Below are positions 44,201 to 54,902 of a stretch of DNA of 64,000 bases, piece by piece. Made by a program: the position numbers and the translations under genes. How positions within the stretch are numbered: the first letter of the stretch is position 1; every line of letters begins with the position of its first letter. The stretch covers positions 8,742,915-8,806,914 of the forward strand of contig JABAKD010000020.1 of the NCBI GenBank assembly GCA_012845835.1. Direction: 5' to 3'. Below the pieces are notes generated by a model. That model was given only the letters and a program-made list of their open reading frames with translations, did no database searches and had not been told where the DNA came from. This stretch comes from Undaria pinnatifida. Its lineage: Eukaryota > Sar > Phaeophyceae > Laminariales > Alariaceae.

Positions 44201-47200
44201 CTCAACGCGTAAGGTAGGGAGAGAGTTGGAACAAAAAATAATGTTTCCAACTCCCTCCCTTCTTGACGCATTTTGGGCAGCCTCTGCGTCAACTCCGCCA
44301 ACCGTGCCTCCGCGGCACCTCGCATGCCCTCTGGCCGATGCGCACGCTATTGTTGTTCGTGCATACCAGCTTGGGGTTCGCCTGCCACGAAGTACCGGTC
44401 AGCAGAGTTGACGTAGAGGATCGCCTCGATGCGTAAGGAAGGGAGAGAGTTGGAAAAGAAGAATATGTTTTTCAACTCTCTCCCTTCTTGACGCATCTTG
44501 GGCAGCCTCTGCGTCAACTCCGCCAACCGCGCCTCCGCGGCAGCGGTAACGCAGAGGTTGTCCAACATACCTGGTACAGGAAGAAAGGAGAGCGTTGGAA
44601 AAGCAAACTAGCGTCATGGTGAAGCCAGCCTTCGCGCCAACCATGACAACACGAGGCGTTACACAATACGAGTGTTTGCACCAATATCAAAGTAAATGCA
44701 CACATCCTTAGGGTGGTGGGTGGGAGGGCTGCATGCAGAGAGGTTTAAGGTACTTTAGTAACTCCAGTGCAAACGTAGCGAACATTCTCCGCGACCACCC
44801 GTCAAATACCGAACAAAACTGGCTGATCGTTTGTCGCAAAAACTCCGATAGCCACTATACTACTGTAGTAGACGCGTTTTGTACAGTTTATTATTGTTGG
44901 CATTCGTTCGCAGGAAGACATTTCATAACTTTCAAGGGAAGAAAGCAGGAAAACCTCACCGAGTGCGGTGTGATGACGGCCAAAGCAAAAAAGGAGCCAG
45001 CCGCGTGTCAACATCTGCTGCATTATTTCTTACCCATGGCTTCCCATCCCGGGTGTACTCGTATTCATAGCACCATAATGGTCGGCTGCGCTTGAACAAA
45101 CTTCACCAATTATATCTCTTCAACGTCGAACGTTGAAGACAAGGAGGTGGTGGAGTTTGTCCAAGCACGGTCGAACATTATAGAGAAACGGGTACACCCG
45201 GGATAGGAAGCCGCGGGAGAGAAACGCAGTATACGGGCGTCATCACGCGGTTGACCCTTTTTCTAATGACCGTCATCACACCGCAGTCCGTCAACTACGC
45301 CAACAGTACCGCTTCCCAAACCGGGTGTACCCGTTGCGCTAACAAGTTCGGCTGTGCTTGACGCCCATTTCCCCGAATTTCATCTCCTTAAAGCCCGGCA
45401 CCAAGGATGGAATAAGTGGAATTGGTCGCCAAGCACTGCCTAACACAAGAACGTTATCAAGTACAACCGGGATGGGAAGTCGCAAGTGAACAGCAGTAAA
45501 GAGGTGTTAAAATGTCGTTGGTCCTCTTTTTTTACGAAAAATATTTCTCTTTTATCTCCCTGTTATCACACCGCACACCGTGTTGTACATCTGCGGCTTC
45601 CCATCCCGGGTGTGCTCGTATGTCTAAGCTGTTCGGCTGTGCTTGGCAGCCATTCCCTCCGATTCCATCCCGTGATTGCTGGACGATCAGGAGGGACGCT
45701 ACGCAGATGGAATCGGTCGAAATGGTCGCCAAGCACAGCCCAAGAGACTAAAGCTACGCGTACACCCGCGACGGGAAGCCGCGGATAAGAAAGGGTTTCC
45801 GAGGTGTGAAAATGTGGTTGCCCCCTGATTTGTTTGACCGGCATCACACCGCACTCGGTGATGTATACCTGCGGCTTACCGTACTGGGTGTACTTGTAGC
45901 TCTACCGGTAACCTTTTCGGTTGTTCTTGACGCCCAGTACCTCTAGGTCCATCTCCTTAACGCCGAACGTTAAAGACATGGAATCCGTGGGAAAAGTCGC
46001 CACACACAGCCCAACAGAGTAAAATCACGAGTACACCATGGACGGGAAGCCGCGTATAAAAAAATGTACACGAGGTGTTAAAAAGTGTTTTTATACGCGG
46101 TCGGCCCCTTTTTACATGACCCTCGTCACACGGCACCCCGTGGAGGATACCTGCGACTTCCCATCCAGGGTGTAGTCGTACCTCCACTCTGTTGGGGTGT
46201 GCTTGGCGACCGTTTTCTCCGATTCCATCTCCTTAAAGCCGAACGTTACGGAGATGGAATCGGGGGAAACGGTAACTAAACACAGCCCAACAGAGTGACG
46301 CCACGAGAACACCCGGGATGAGACGCCGGGCGGTGACCATTCGTACAAGAGAATATAACACGTTGGTGGCCCCATGTCTGTGTTTATCGTCATCACACCG
46401 CAGTCCTTCAAGTATACCCACAGTTTCCCATACCGGGTGTACTCGTACCTCTAATGCATTCGGCTGTGCTTGACGCCCACTTCCTTCAATTCTATCTCCC
46501 TTAACATCTGGCGTTAAGGAGATGGGGTCGAGGGCAATGGTCGCCAAGCACACCACAACAAAACAAAGCTACTAATACACCTGAGATGGCAAGTCGCCGG
46601 TAACAAAGAGTGTACGAGATCTTTGAAATGTGGTTGGCTCCGTTTTCGTTTCACTGTCCATCACACCGCAGTCCGTGACGCATATCTGCGGCTGCCCATC
46701 CCGGGTGAACTTTTAGCTCCGAAATGTTCGGCTGTACTTGACACCCACTTCCGCCGATTACATCCCGTGACCGCGGATTAGAAGGAGGGACGTTAAGCAG
46801 ATAGAATAGGTGGAAAGGGTCGTCATGCACAACCTAACGGTGTAAAAATAAGAGCATACCCGGGGCGCGAATCCGCGGGTAATAGATAGTTTCTGAGGTG
46901 TAAAAACGTGGTCGGCCCCTCTTTTGTTTGATCGTCATCACACTGCACTCCGTGACATGTATCTGCGATTTCTGATCCCGGGTGTACTCATAATTCGTCC
47001 TTGACAATGACTTCCTCCAATTCCATCTGCTCGACGCCGGACGTTAAAGAGGTGGAACCGAGGGAAACGGTCGCCAAGAACAGCCCAACAGAGTCAAGCT
47101 ACGACTACGCTCGGGGAAAAGAAGCCGAAGGTAAGAACAACGTAAACAAGACGTTCAAATGTGCTTGGCCCCTTTTCACATGACCAGCATCACACCGCAC

Positions 47201-50200
47201 TCCGTCAAGCATTCCTGCGGTTTCCCATCACGAGTGTACTCGTAGCTATAATCTCTCTGGCTGTGCTCGACGCCCATTTCCTCCAATGCCAATTCCACTT
47301 CCTTAACACTAGGAGTTAAGGAGACCCCTCAACGCCGGGTGTGAACAAGGAATCGGCGGACACGCTCACTACGTACGACCCAACATAATAAGGCTGCTGC
47401 GAGTGCACCCTGGGATGGGACGTAGCGGATCGGAAGTAGTATACGAATGCTAACACGTGGGTGGCCCCTTTTTATGTTGACCGTGATCACACCCCAGTCC
47501 GTCAAGTACACCGACAGCTTCCCATCCTGTATGCACTCGTAGCTCGAATCTGCTTGGTTATGCTTGACGCCCATTTCCTCCATTTCCATTTCCTTGACGC
47601 CATAGGTTAGGAGACCCCGCGGTAACGTAACTACTTAACGCCGGACTAAGGACATATACTTGGCGGACATTGGCGGAAAATGTCATCAAAACCAGCAGAA
47701 CAGAATAATGCTGCGAGTACACCCGGGACGTGAACCCGCGTGTAACCAGTAGTATTCGAAGTGTTAACAAACGGTCGACCTCTTTTGTGATTGATCATCA
47801 TCACCTCGCACTCCGTGGAGTATACCTGGGGCCCCTATCGCTGGTGCACTGGTAGCTCCAATCTGTTCGGTTGCACCCGACGCCCATCTCCTCCAATTCC
47901 ATCTCCTTAACGCCGGGCGTTATTTTAAGGAGAATGCTTTTCGCTCGAGCTCAAGGAGGTGGAATTGGTCGAAATGGTCGTCAACCACAGCCCAACAGAG
48001 TAGTGCTACTGAGTACAACCCGGATGGGAAGCCGCGGGTAAGAAATAGGATGCGAGGGGTTAATACATGGTTCGTCCATTTTATAATTAACCGCCATTAC
48101 ACCGAGCTCCGTGAAGTGTACGTGGGGCCCCTATCCCGGGTGTACTTGTAGCTGTAATACGCTCGGCTGAGCCTGACGCCTATTTGTTCCAATTCCATCT
48201 GCTTGACGCCGGACACGAAGGAGACCGCTTAACGCCAGACTTTTAGTAGATGGAATAGGCCGAGATAGCCGCCAACCACAGCCCAGAGAAACAAGACAAG
48301 TACACCTGGGACGGGAAGCCGCGTACCATTGCGAAGTGCCTATCAGATGTCAACTTCCAGTTCATCTCCTGCACCGAGTAGTGTCACATACCAGGTACAA
48401 GCTTAACCTTTTATGCATTCATATTATCAAACCAAGTCGAAAGGGACACGTCGGATGCTTATATCCTCAGTTCTTTCTTATTCTTGGGGCTGGTGGCTTC
48501 GAATAGCCTGTCACATTCTAGCGGCAAAACTGTCTTCCAATCCCACCCCTAACCATATCTCGCTTCGACCTTGTGCCTACCCGGGAGGCGACAGCCCCGC
48601 AGGAGGTGACGCAGACGCGAGGAAGGAGTACATGGTCCTTCATGCTATTTGCCGCCCAAAAACAACACGCCTCGGACTTTGTTCCTACCATTGACTATCC
48701 TTTACCTTTGGAATCTCCATGTATGGCCGAGTGAGGATGAACTCGCCGACGTGAGCATCCAGTGTGAAGCCGTGAACACCCTGACCTTGCACCGCTAGCA
48801 CCAGTTCGCAGCTCGAGCTATACCTGTCGCGGAGTCCGCGAGGAGAAGCGGCGGAACCAACAGACGATAATCACAAACTACAGCACCCACTTTTTCGAGA
48901 AAACACTGCATGTAATCAGCATCGGGCAAAAGCTTGAAGTTCTAACGAAGGGCTAAGATCTGATCGTGCTGGTGTATTGCTGTGGCAGCCAGCGCCGCCG
49001 CGATCCTCTCGCGCGCTACCTCCACACGGGTGACGTGAGACCCGCGTGACATGAGCGTAGACGACGGACGAGGGCAAACAAGGGAGGGGCCTCGCAGAGC
49101 CAACTTTGGCGAGACAAGCAAGACTAGACGCGCGCAAGCTCTCTGCCCCCAAAGCTCTGCGCTGCTATAATACTGCGCACAAGACTCGGCAAAATGAAAA
49201 AGTCGAGAAGCGCTGGGCGTGCCGGACACAAGGAGCACCAAACAAAACGCAAGACAGCAACCGGGACAGGTGAGCGGGGAGATGAAAGTGAATCTGCAAA
49301 CCCGGGTTAGAGAAAGACGAGCGCAGAACTGCCGGGCGAAAACAAAAAGATCAAACACGGCAGACATAGATGGCGTCAAACAAAAAACGAGCAAAGCAAT
49401 CAAGGAAGTATTCGATACGCTTGTCACCTTGTGACACTCTCTACTCCGCTAGGCATACAACCTGGAAACCTTCGTTAGAGCTAGACTCCGCCGAGACCCT
49501 TCTGCGGCAGGCAAAAGCTTCATTGGCAGCATAATCGCATGAAATAGTGGGGAAACCGGCTGAATTCGCACGATGTTGTGCACGACAAACCTCCGAAGCA
49601 CTCTCTCCGCCGAAGCGCATCGCGCGATTTCGAGACGCCAACACATCCACACGGGAGCGATATCATGAAGGGCGCGATCACAGCGTCCCGTCCAGCACAC
49701 AGACTACGCTGTAGACATGCCGTACTCTCCCCCTCCCCTTCTACGCACGCCCATCCACCCCGCCCCGCCCGTCAGCACACCTACCCACCCACCCACACAA
49801 TCCGCTGCATCTCACATGGCATAACCCGCGCCGACAAGGTTCCTTCCCGGCTGCAACGTCCTCAGCAAGCACATCTCTTCCTGCGGCCGGCGCGGTAACA
49901 ATATTACGGGTATCACGTAATGTGCGCAGCATGCGTAGCGTGCGTGGCGACCGATACAAAAAGCGGTAACATCTGGCACATTCCAATACCGTATGTGCAT
50001 CCCCACGAGGTTTATATCCCCCCACGTCTTGCTCGAAGGCTAACAAAAGCCCAAACACTGCTCGCTGCGACGACGCGCGGTCACCTCACGCAGAGGCGAG
50101 GAGACGAGCAACGTCAGGCGACACTGCGACAATTCGCAATCACCTCACGGTGAGGCGAGGAGACGAGCGACGCTAGGCGACATGATGAGATCAAAGATGT

Positions 50201-51531
50201 CAGCTGACGGTTTACTTTTGGCCCGTCAGGCCTCTGTGGACTCAGCATACCAGTTTTGGCGGAGGTAACCCCTTGACGGCTGTCTGCCAAGGGGGTAAGA
50301 GTGCCGTCAACCGACATGTTTGGATGGGGTGGGGCGAAGCACAGAGGATCAGCCCGCCCAAAGATGCCTCATGAGGGACGCGAACCGCGCGAGGCGTACC
50401 TGCAAAGCGGCGTCGTCGATGCTGTAGTCAAGGAGGCATCCTTCCCCGTCGCCGTCATCAAACAAACCTATCACCGTACCGGTTGGGACGCACGCGTCCA
50501 ATCCCCCCGCACCGACCTGAATCCACCACAAAACAACACAAAGAGCGCAAACATCGGAAAAAAAAACATTTTTACACATATCTTTCACGAGGTACACAGT
50601 GCGACAGCTGAAAATCTTGACCGGGAAACAGACAACAGTCGAAGGCGTCCCAAGGCCTCCCGCGTTGAGAGGGAACACCAACAGAAAGAAAGAGAGCGCG
50701 CGAGAGAGACATAGCTCGACAGAGAGAGAGCTAACTCGCCGGCGCGACTCACCAGAGGGTTGACGGTCGCGACGAAATGGCCGAAGCCCTCGTCGATCAC
50801 CGTCGGAGGCTTTCCCGGGTACGCGACGACCCCGAGCTTGCCCGAGGTGCACAGGGCAACCTCAAGCAAGCGCTTTGCGTCCTCGTTGTGCCGCCGCCCG
50901 TCGCCCATTACCTGCGCGTCGCGTCCGTTTACACGACGGGAGGAGCTCGGGTAAGAAGGCGAGCAAAACGAGGGAACAAGCTTCAAAATATACCAACAGC
51001 AATAGCAAAACAACAACAACAACAACAACCGACTCCATAACGCACCAAGAAGGCGGAACAAACAGGATGAGAGCTGATTGGTCCGGACGGTTGATTGGCC
51101 AACGTAAAAACGACCACACACGAGAATATCAGAATCTGATCACCATTAAACGAAGAGCCATAGGGGTAATGAGTAATTTGTTCATCAACTACCCAACCCC
51201 TATGCCCTACAAGGGAAATGTTAACCAATCACCCAATCCAGAGCAACCAAGGGCAACCCTTGTCACCAATACGAGTGTATGAAACATGAAAACTTTACCT
51301 ATGGATCTTGTCAAGATGAGGCCTATCCCTCACCGAAGAAAAAAAAAGGGGGGGGGTCGGGGTTGGGGGCCCACCTTGTACACTTCCTCTGTGTCCATCT
51401 CCTTGCGATAGTCGGGCACCCCCGCAACCCGGGTGAAACCCGCCACGGCCTTCACGGCCTCCGCTAGGGACCCCAACAGCTGATCCAGCTGTTCGGCTTC
51501 GGGGACTCTTTTGGCCTGCTCCCACCGCCAC
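40959..51531 (-). CDS. Fructose-1,6-bisphosphatase family protein with altered active site, whole model
   Basis: Family enzymes remove the 1-phosphate of fructose 1,6-bisphosphate in gluconeogenesis or the Calvin cycle. Six minus-strand exons follow the family order: an N-terminal helix (LLGSLAEAVKAVAGFTRVAG), NEDAKRLLEVALCTSG, GGLDACVPTGTVIGLFDD, VHGFTLDAHVGEFIL..EIPK, RGSIYSLDEG..VGSAVADVHRTL, and SPLAFIIEEAGGKA..LLLGSEDDI. Phases agree at four of five joins; a mini-exon of roughly 12 codons (the GYCL region) is missing between 50399 and 48824. Key residues differ: the metal motif DPLDGSSN reads NPLVGAGG, SEE reads AYPG, and the substrate Tyr/Lys region is changed, while the Arg before VGS and the last metal Glu are kept. 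Catalytic activity is doubtful. The 5' end was not identified. One intron (42024-48705) holds two foldback arrays. Confidence 0.88.
41253..41864. other. FBPase intron, 612 bp
   Basis: Contains GTGTGT-rich DNA at 41409-41530 on the + strand; no exon was recognised. Confidence 0.6.
41865..42023 (-). CDS. FBPase-like exon: IYSLDEG and DVHRTL
   Basis: 53 codons, phase 0. RGSIYSLDEGRRDTW then YSYRLVGSAVADVHRTL. The family has IYSxNEG and RYVGSMVADVHRTL: Asn to Asp and Tyr to Leu changes are visible. Acceptor CCCACCAG, donor TTG|GTGAGT. Confidence 0.95.
42024..43300. other. FBPase giant intron, left part
   Basis: First part of the 6.7 kb intron. Minus-strand reading at 43005-43160 gives a Gln-rich coil-like stretch (VQAQQGRQLQQEDQQL), low-complexity GCAGCAGG DNA; no splice-consistent exon was recognised. 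A 46-bp direct repeat occurs at 43320-43400. Confidence 0.45.
43500..44600. repeat. Foldback repeat family A inside FBPase intron
   Basis: Four diverged copies of a CTTGGGCAGCCTCTGCGTCAACTCCGCCAACCG-like block near 43530-43600, 43818-43880, 44262-44320 and 44478-44545; on the minus strand all can encode AEARLAELTQRLPKMRQ-like heptads. The last two sit in units 226 bp apart that begin with the reverse complement (GTTGACGTAGAGG...GGGAGAGAGTTGGAA), so each forms a hairpin with arms of roughly 55 bp and a short loop (44212-44262; 44440-44490). No clean splice sites flank them. Confidence 0.8.
44940..48330. repeat. Foldback repeat family B: about 12 tandem ~280-bp units
   Basis: A forward motif CTTCCCATCCCGGGTGTACT occurs near 45042, 45311, 45594, 45870, 46151, 46422, 46688, 46967, 47217, 47515, 47830 and 48128. 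Its reverse complement occurs near 45191, 45463, 45759, 46030, 46307, 46576, 46856, 47110, 47403, 47707, 48012 and 48300. The two alternate, spacing 250-315 bp per unit, and each pair is arranged about a dyad of type CCTTAACGCCGGGCGTTAAGG. Arms are about 100-120 bp. Units are diverged (roughly 15-30% by eye). Arms are open in short frames, e.g. KEMELEEMGVKH.., YEYTRDGKP, on both strands. Confidence 0.93.
48706..48823 (-). CDS. FBPase-like exon: GVHGFTLDAHVGEFIL
   Basis: 118 bp; its first base G completes a Leu (CT|G) from an unseen upstream mini-exon, then YSSSCELVLAVQGQGVHGF, TLDAHVGEFILTRPYMEIPK. Matches the family segment YGSAT..L..G..GF.LDP..GEF.L....kIP. Ends phase 0 at AAG|GTAAAG and joins RGSIYSLDEG across the 6.7 kb intron. 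Confidence 0.94.
48824..50399. other. FBPase intron region expected to hold one more mini-exon
   Basis: The family needs about 12 residues (around GYCL) between DDAALQ and YSSS, starting in phase 0 and ending in phase 2. I could not find them by eye. A pair of GAGGCGAGGAGACGAGC direct repeats lies at 50092-50108 and 50151-50168. Confidence 0.5.
50400..50516 (-). CDS. FBPase-like exon after the metal motif
   Basis: 39 codons, phase 0. VGAGGLDACVPTGTVIGLFDD then LLDYSIDDAALQ. In normal enzymes the start would be DGSSN; here VGAGG. CVPTGTVIGLF matches the conserved (I/V)PTGTIFGI(F/Y). Acceptor GATTCAG, donor CAG|GTACGC. Confidence 0.92.
50753..50911 (-). CDS. FBPase-like exon before the metal motif
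   Basis: 53 codons, phase 0. VMGDGRRHNEDAKRLLEVAL, CTSGKLGVVAYPGKP, then GFGHFVATVNPL. It aligns with the family stretch that contains SEE and ends in FDPLD; the acidic residues are absent. Acceptor CGCGCAG, donor CTG|GTGAGT. Confidence 0.9.
51375..51531 (-). CDS. FBPase-like N-terminal exon
   Basis: AKRVPEAEQLDQLLGSLAEA then VKAVAGFTRVAGVPDYRKEM...EEVYK, like the N-terminal helices of FBPase. Donor AAG|GTGGGC in phase 0. The upstream end is uncertain: acceptor GGGAGCAG gives 51515 (phase 0, 47 codons), CTCGAAG gives 51531. No start codon is visible, so an earlier exon (and any plastid transit peptide) is unseen. Confidence 0.8.
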
Positions 51532-51534
51532 CTT

Positions 51535-52635
51535 CGAGGCAGAAGGGGATTGGGGACGGGGACGGGGATAGGGATGGGATGGGGAGGGTGGGGACGGGGG
51601 TGGGGGTAGAGGGGTGGGGATGGGGGTAGGGGAAGGGGTGGGGAGGGGTCAAAAGCATAGGTTACGTCCCTGGAAAGGATTATGCCCTTAAGACGTACGT
51701 AGCCATGGTGCAGACGAGGGGGGGACAAAACTGCTGCACAAAAGCGGCCCGCCGAAGCCGCCGAACAAACCTCCTACAGGAGTAAGAAACGCGAAATCAA
51801 CAAAATCGTCTCCAAACCACTTAGCTATGCACGCACGAGCACGTTATTGGGGACAAGCTCAAACTACTCGGAATGACGTAGACACCACTTTCACAGGTCC
51901 AGGCGACCGACCACAAAATGAGCGAATCGCCCAGCGTCGGGAAGTAAGCTGTAGAGAGACGGATTTTGGGGAGGGCGAGGGTGTGTGGCGCGGGCCGTCA
52001 ATTGGGAAGGAATAAACACCTCAAGGGTTTCAGAGGGAAATAAAGCAGGGATAAACGTTCCGGCTAAAAAAATGCGAACGAAGCCCGTTCGCATCAAATG
52101 GGCCGAAAGTGAGAACGGCGCCTGCGAACGGCAACCGCAAACGATGAAAGCGCGTTGATACAGGGGATGAAACACTTTCGTCCCCTCTTGGGAAAAAACG
52201 CCAAGAACATGCGGATTTCCAGTGTGTATGAAAGCATTTACCACCGCAGGAGCTATGATTGAAGTTCGGCGAGCGGCAAGAAATCTGCGAACGGCGCGTG
52301 GATTTTTGCGAACGCAAGCATGCGAGCGTAAGCGTAACGCGTAACATGAATTCCTGGAAAAAAGTGACAAAAAATAGGACGATTACAGCATCGGTCACAC
52401 GAAGCAGCCCAGGCTGCTGGGGTAGGTAGGGGATGTGTCCAAGTGCAATAGAAGGAGACTTACGGCACGGGCGTAGGATGACGACATCTACAAGGGGATT
52501 CGCCGGCGACCGGCCGCCGGTCGCAAACTCGCGTGATGCCAACAAACGATGTAGAGAAGGACGAGGGTCAGACTCAACGCCAAGAGATTGAGAGCGTGCG
52601 GTCCGCGCTCCACTCTGAGGAGCGTATAATGAACA
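51535..52635. other. Upstream of FBPase exon, no gene assigned
   Basis: 51540-51655 is a GGGGATGGGG purine tract. Minus frames at 51891-52668 are long but show no family motif or coding-like pattern I trust. Confidence 0.45.
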
Positions 52636-52715
52636 AAATATAAGCCGTGAGATCGCAGATATCGTCAAAACTCATTTTGGCAAGTTGTGTGAGATACTCC
52701 AATCACGCATTTTAC
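52636..52715 (+). repeat. Short dispersed repeat C, copy 1
   Basis: CCGTGAGATCGCAGATATCG, then TCAAAACTCATTTTGGCAAG and GTGAGATACTCCAATCACGC, matching 54410-54485 and, less well, 58300-58360. Confidence 0.75.
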
Positions 52716-52894
52716 TGGGTGCGTGTCCTTATTAAGGATATAGGTCGGCGGCTCCTCTTAGAACTAGCTTGTACCAGGATCAACAAGGTCATCTTAATAA
52801 ATCTGTGCACGGAAACGGTAAAACCCGCTTTTGACGAGGACAAAAAATCAGACACACCAATATATTACGTACATAGTCGTATGACCAGTGACGA

Positions 52895-53515
52895 GAGGGC
52901 GGGGGGGTTGGAGGGAGGGGGGGGACTCAGCTTGTACATGGCCGTAGTCGTACGGCTGTAGACCCTCGTATCACTACTATGCCGGGACGAAGGACGTCGG
53001 GAGTTCACCAACCAGGCAGACATTGCTTGCACCAAGCGCGAAGCGCCGTGAGGTGTTCAGCAAGTCACATGAAGGGTGAGCTGCATCCTTCCAAGAACCA
53101 TTCGTACACGGACTTCGGCACCTTGTGCCTACTTTCTTGCTTATAGATGACAGCGCCAATGAGTTACTTTGTTTTCTGCTGTGGCCACTCCAGAGACGAG
53201 ACAGCAATGGGTATTACTACGTAACTGCCTCGTGGGTGCCTTGCCATATTCACACTGTGTGATGCGATCATTCCCCTTGTGCGGAGTTAGGGTTCTGCAC
53301 CCCGCACAAAACGATTTACCTCGATAACCATCATGGTGACCGCCCAAAAACAAAAAAAACGGTACCCTGCTTGTCTAGCTGGCGCAGTGATTGGCACGGT
53401 TTACAGCGTCGTTGCCAACCAACGCCAACCCCAATATACATACGGTGTAACGTTCGACAGCGTCGGTGCCAACCGAGGTCAACCATTATACATATTTTGT
53501 TAAGGGAGGGGGGCG
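52895..53515 (+). repeat. Dispersed repeat family D, uninterrupted copy
   Basis: Same order of blocks as 37554-38560 but continuous through TACAGCGTCGTTGCCAACC at 53402-53420, the empty site of the TRIM at 38071-38450. Ends near CCAACCGAGGTCAACCATTA, then a G-rich tract. Confidence 0.88.
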
Positions 53516-53854
53516 GGGTAATTGGAACTTGAGGACCGTATAAATGGATTCGAGCCACTGCATGGATGGCTCGATGAGATCAACTGTCGGGTAGTGAGTG
53601 TTTGTAACTCTGGCCGTTTTTTATTTTTGGTGGGGAGGCGGGAGAGTGCGGAGGGGGGGGGGGGGGGGGGGGAGGTAGATGGGAGTAAAGCATTCTACCT
53701 GCATGCTTATTACAGATACTCAATATTTCAAAGATATACATGAGGCGGATGGGAGCAAAACATATGCGATGTTGTTTTATGTCAATGTTAGTGGTTTCGG
53801 GTTTCTGTATCATGTGAGTACTACGAATGGTACGAATGGTATGCTGTTGAGTTC

Positions 53855-54244
53855 GTGTTTCTGCATGAATTAGTTGAAGATCGTCTAACTGAAGTTACGA
53901 TGGTGTCACCTGAAAAAATAGACAACCATTGTGGACCCCAGTCATTTGGGTACACCCGCAACACCATGCCTGGTTATGTGCAATCGAACAACCACGTCTG
54001 GCTATGCCGTATTGATAGGCAGCTATTAATAGAAGATAATCGTTTGGAACGGTCGTGCATAGGTTTACGGAGTATAACCATACAGGGATGGGTGGTTGGA
54101 CACAAATCATATGATAGAACAATCGACACAGCACTGCCGAACAAAAACTATGTTAGAGCGACTTACGTGAGTGTCGGAGTGTCTGCCGGGATCATATTAC
54201 ACGTTCGACGAACCACGTTCGAGATACACCGCTTGCCAAAATAG
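53855..54244 (+). CDS. Hypothetical ORF, 129 codons, unassigned
   Basis: AT-richer open frame with ordinary protein composition (MVSPEKIDNHCGPQSFGYT, LIEDNRLERSC, RATYVSVGVSAGIILHVRR). It overlaps, in another frame, an upstream ORF 53679-53873 of similar character, so a frameshift or an intron may join them. It lies between two direct copies of repeat C. No family was recognised. Confidence 0.35.
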   Translation: MFLHELVEDRLTEVTMVSPEKIDNHCGPQSFGYTRNTMPGYVQSNNHVWLCRIDRQLLIEDNRLERSCIGLRSITIQGWVVGHKSYDRTIDTALPNKNYVRATYVSVGVSAGIILHVRRTTFEIHRLPK

Positions 54245-54404
54245 CATCGCTACAATTAGTACCAATAGTTTAGATACTACTATTAATATGCGTGCCAAAT
54301 AGGACAGCTACTACTAAACGGGTGTATGTTCTTGACATTAAACTGATATTTCCAACCATCTACATCCAGCACAACCAATATTTATCAGAAAAGAATGAAA
54401 ATGA

Positions 54405-54490
54405 TACTTCAGCTGTGAGATCGAAATATTAATCAAAACCCATCTTTGCAGGCTGCGTGTGATACTTCAATCGCGCGTGTAACCAATATA
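54405..54490 (+). repeat. Short dispersed repeat C, copy 2
   Basis: GCTGTGAGATCGAAATATTAA, then CCATCTTTGCAGGCTGCGTG and TGATACTTCAATCGCGCGTG. With copy 1 it brackets a 1.7 kb segment holding repeat D and the 53855 ORF. Confidence 0.75.
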
Positions 54491-54868
54491 CATACTGGCG
54501 TGATGTATCAAATTAAGTCAGTTGCGGATGGACAACAAACGGAATGCTCCACGTACGTACAGGTGCGGAGTCATCCTCGGCACACGCACTCACACCCTTG
54601 TGTGCAGGTTTACTTCCTCTTCACGCATAGAGTTTCCGAAAAAAAAACGAGAGCACAGGGACGGGACCACAACTGGAAAGGCACGAGTTTAAACAACACA
54701 TACTTGCAGTAACAGGAATTGGCCTCAACGTCCCTACAGGGCTGCTCGAAAGGAAAGGCTTTTCCACTCTGGCGGTGTATTGTAGTCAGCACCACCAACC
54801 GAGGTTAGCGTCAACGTGTCACAAAGCAGTGGCACTTCTATAGCAGTAAGCACAGTAGCAGCAGGGGC

Positions 54869-54869
<1 letters not shown>

Positions 54870-54902
<33 letters not shown>

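Noticed and set aside
44940-48330. CRISPR array or LRR/TPR exon array
   Set aside because: Units are diverged, palindromic and about 280 bp with no constant spacer scheme, and the translated arms lack leucine-rich or TPR patterns. The host is a eukaryote.
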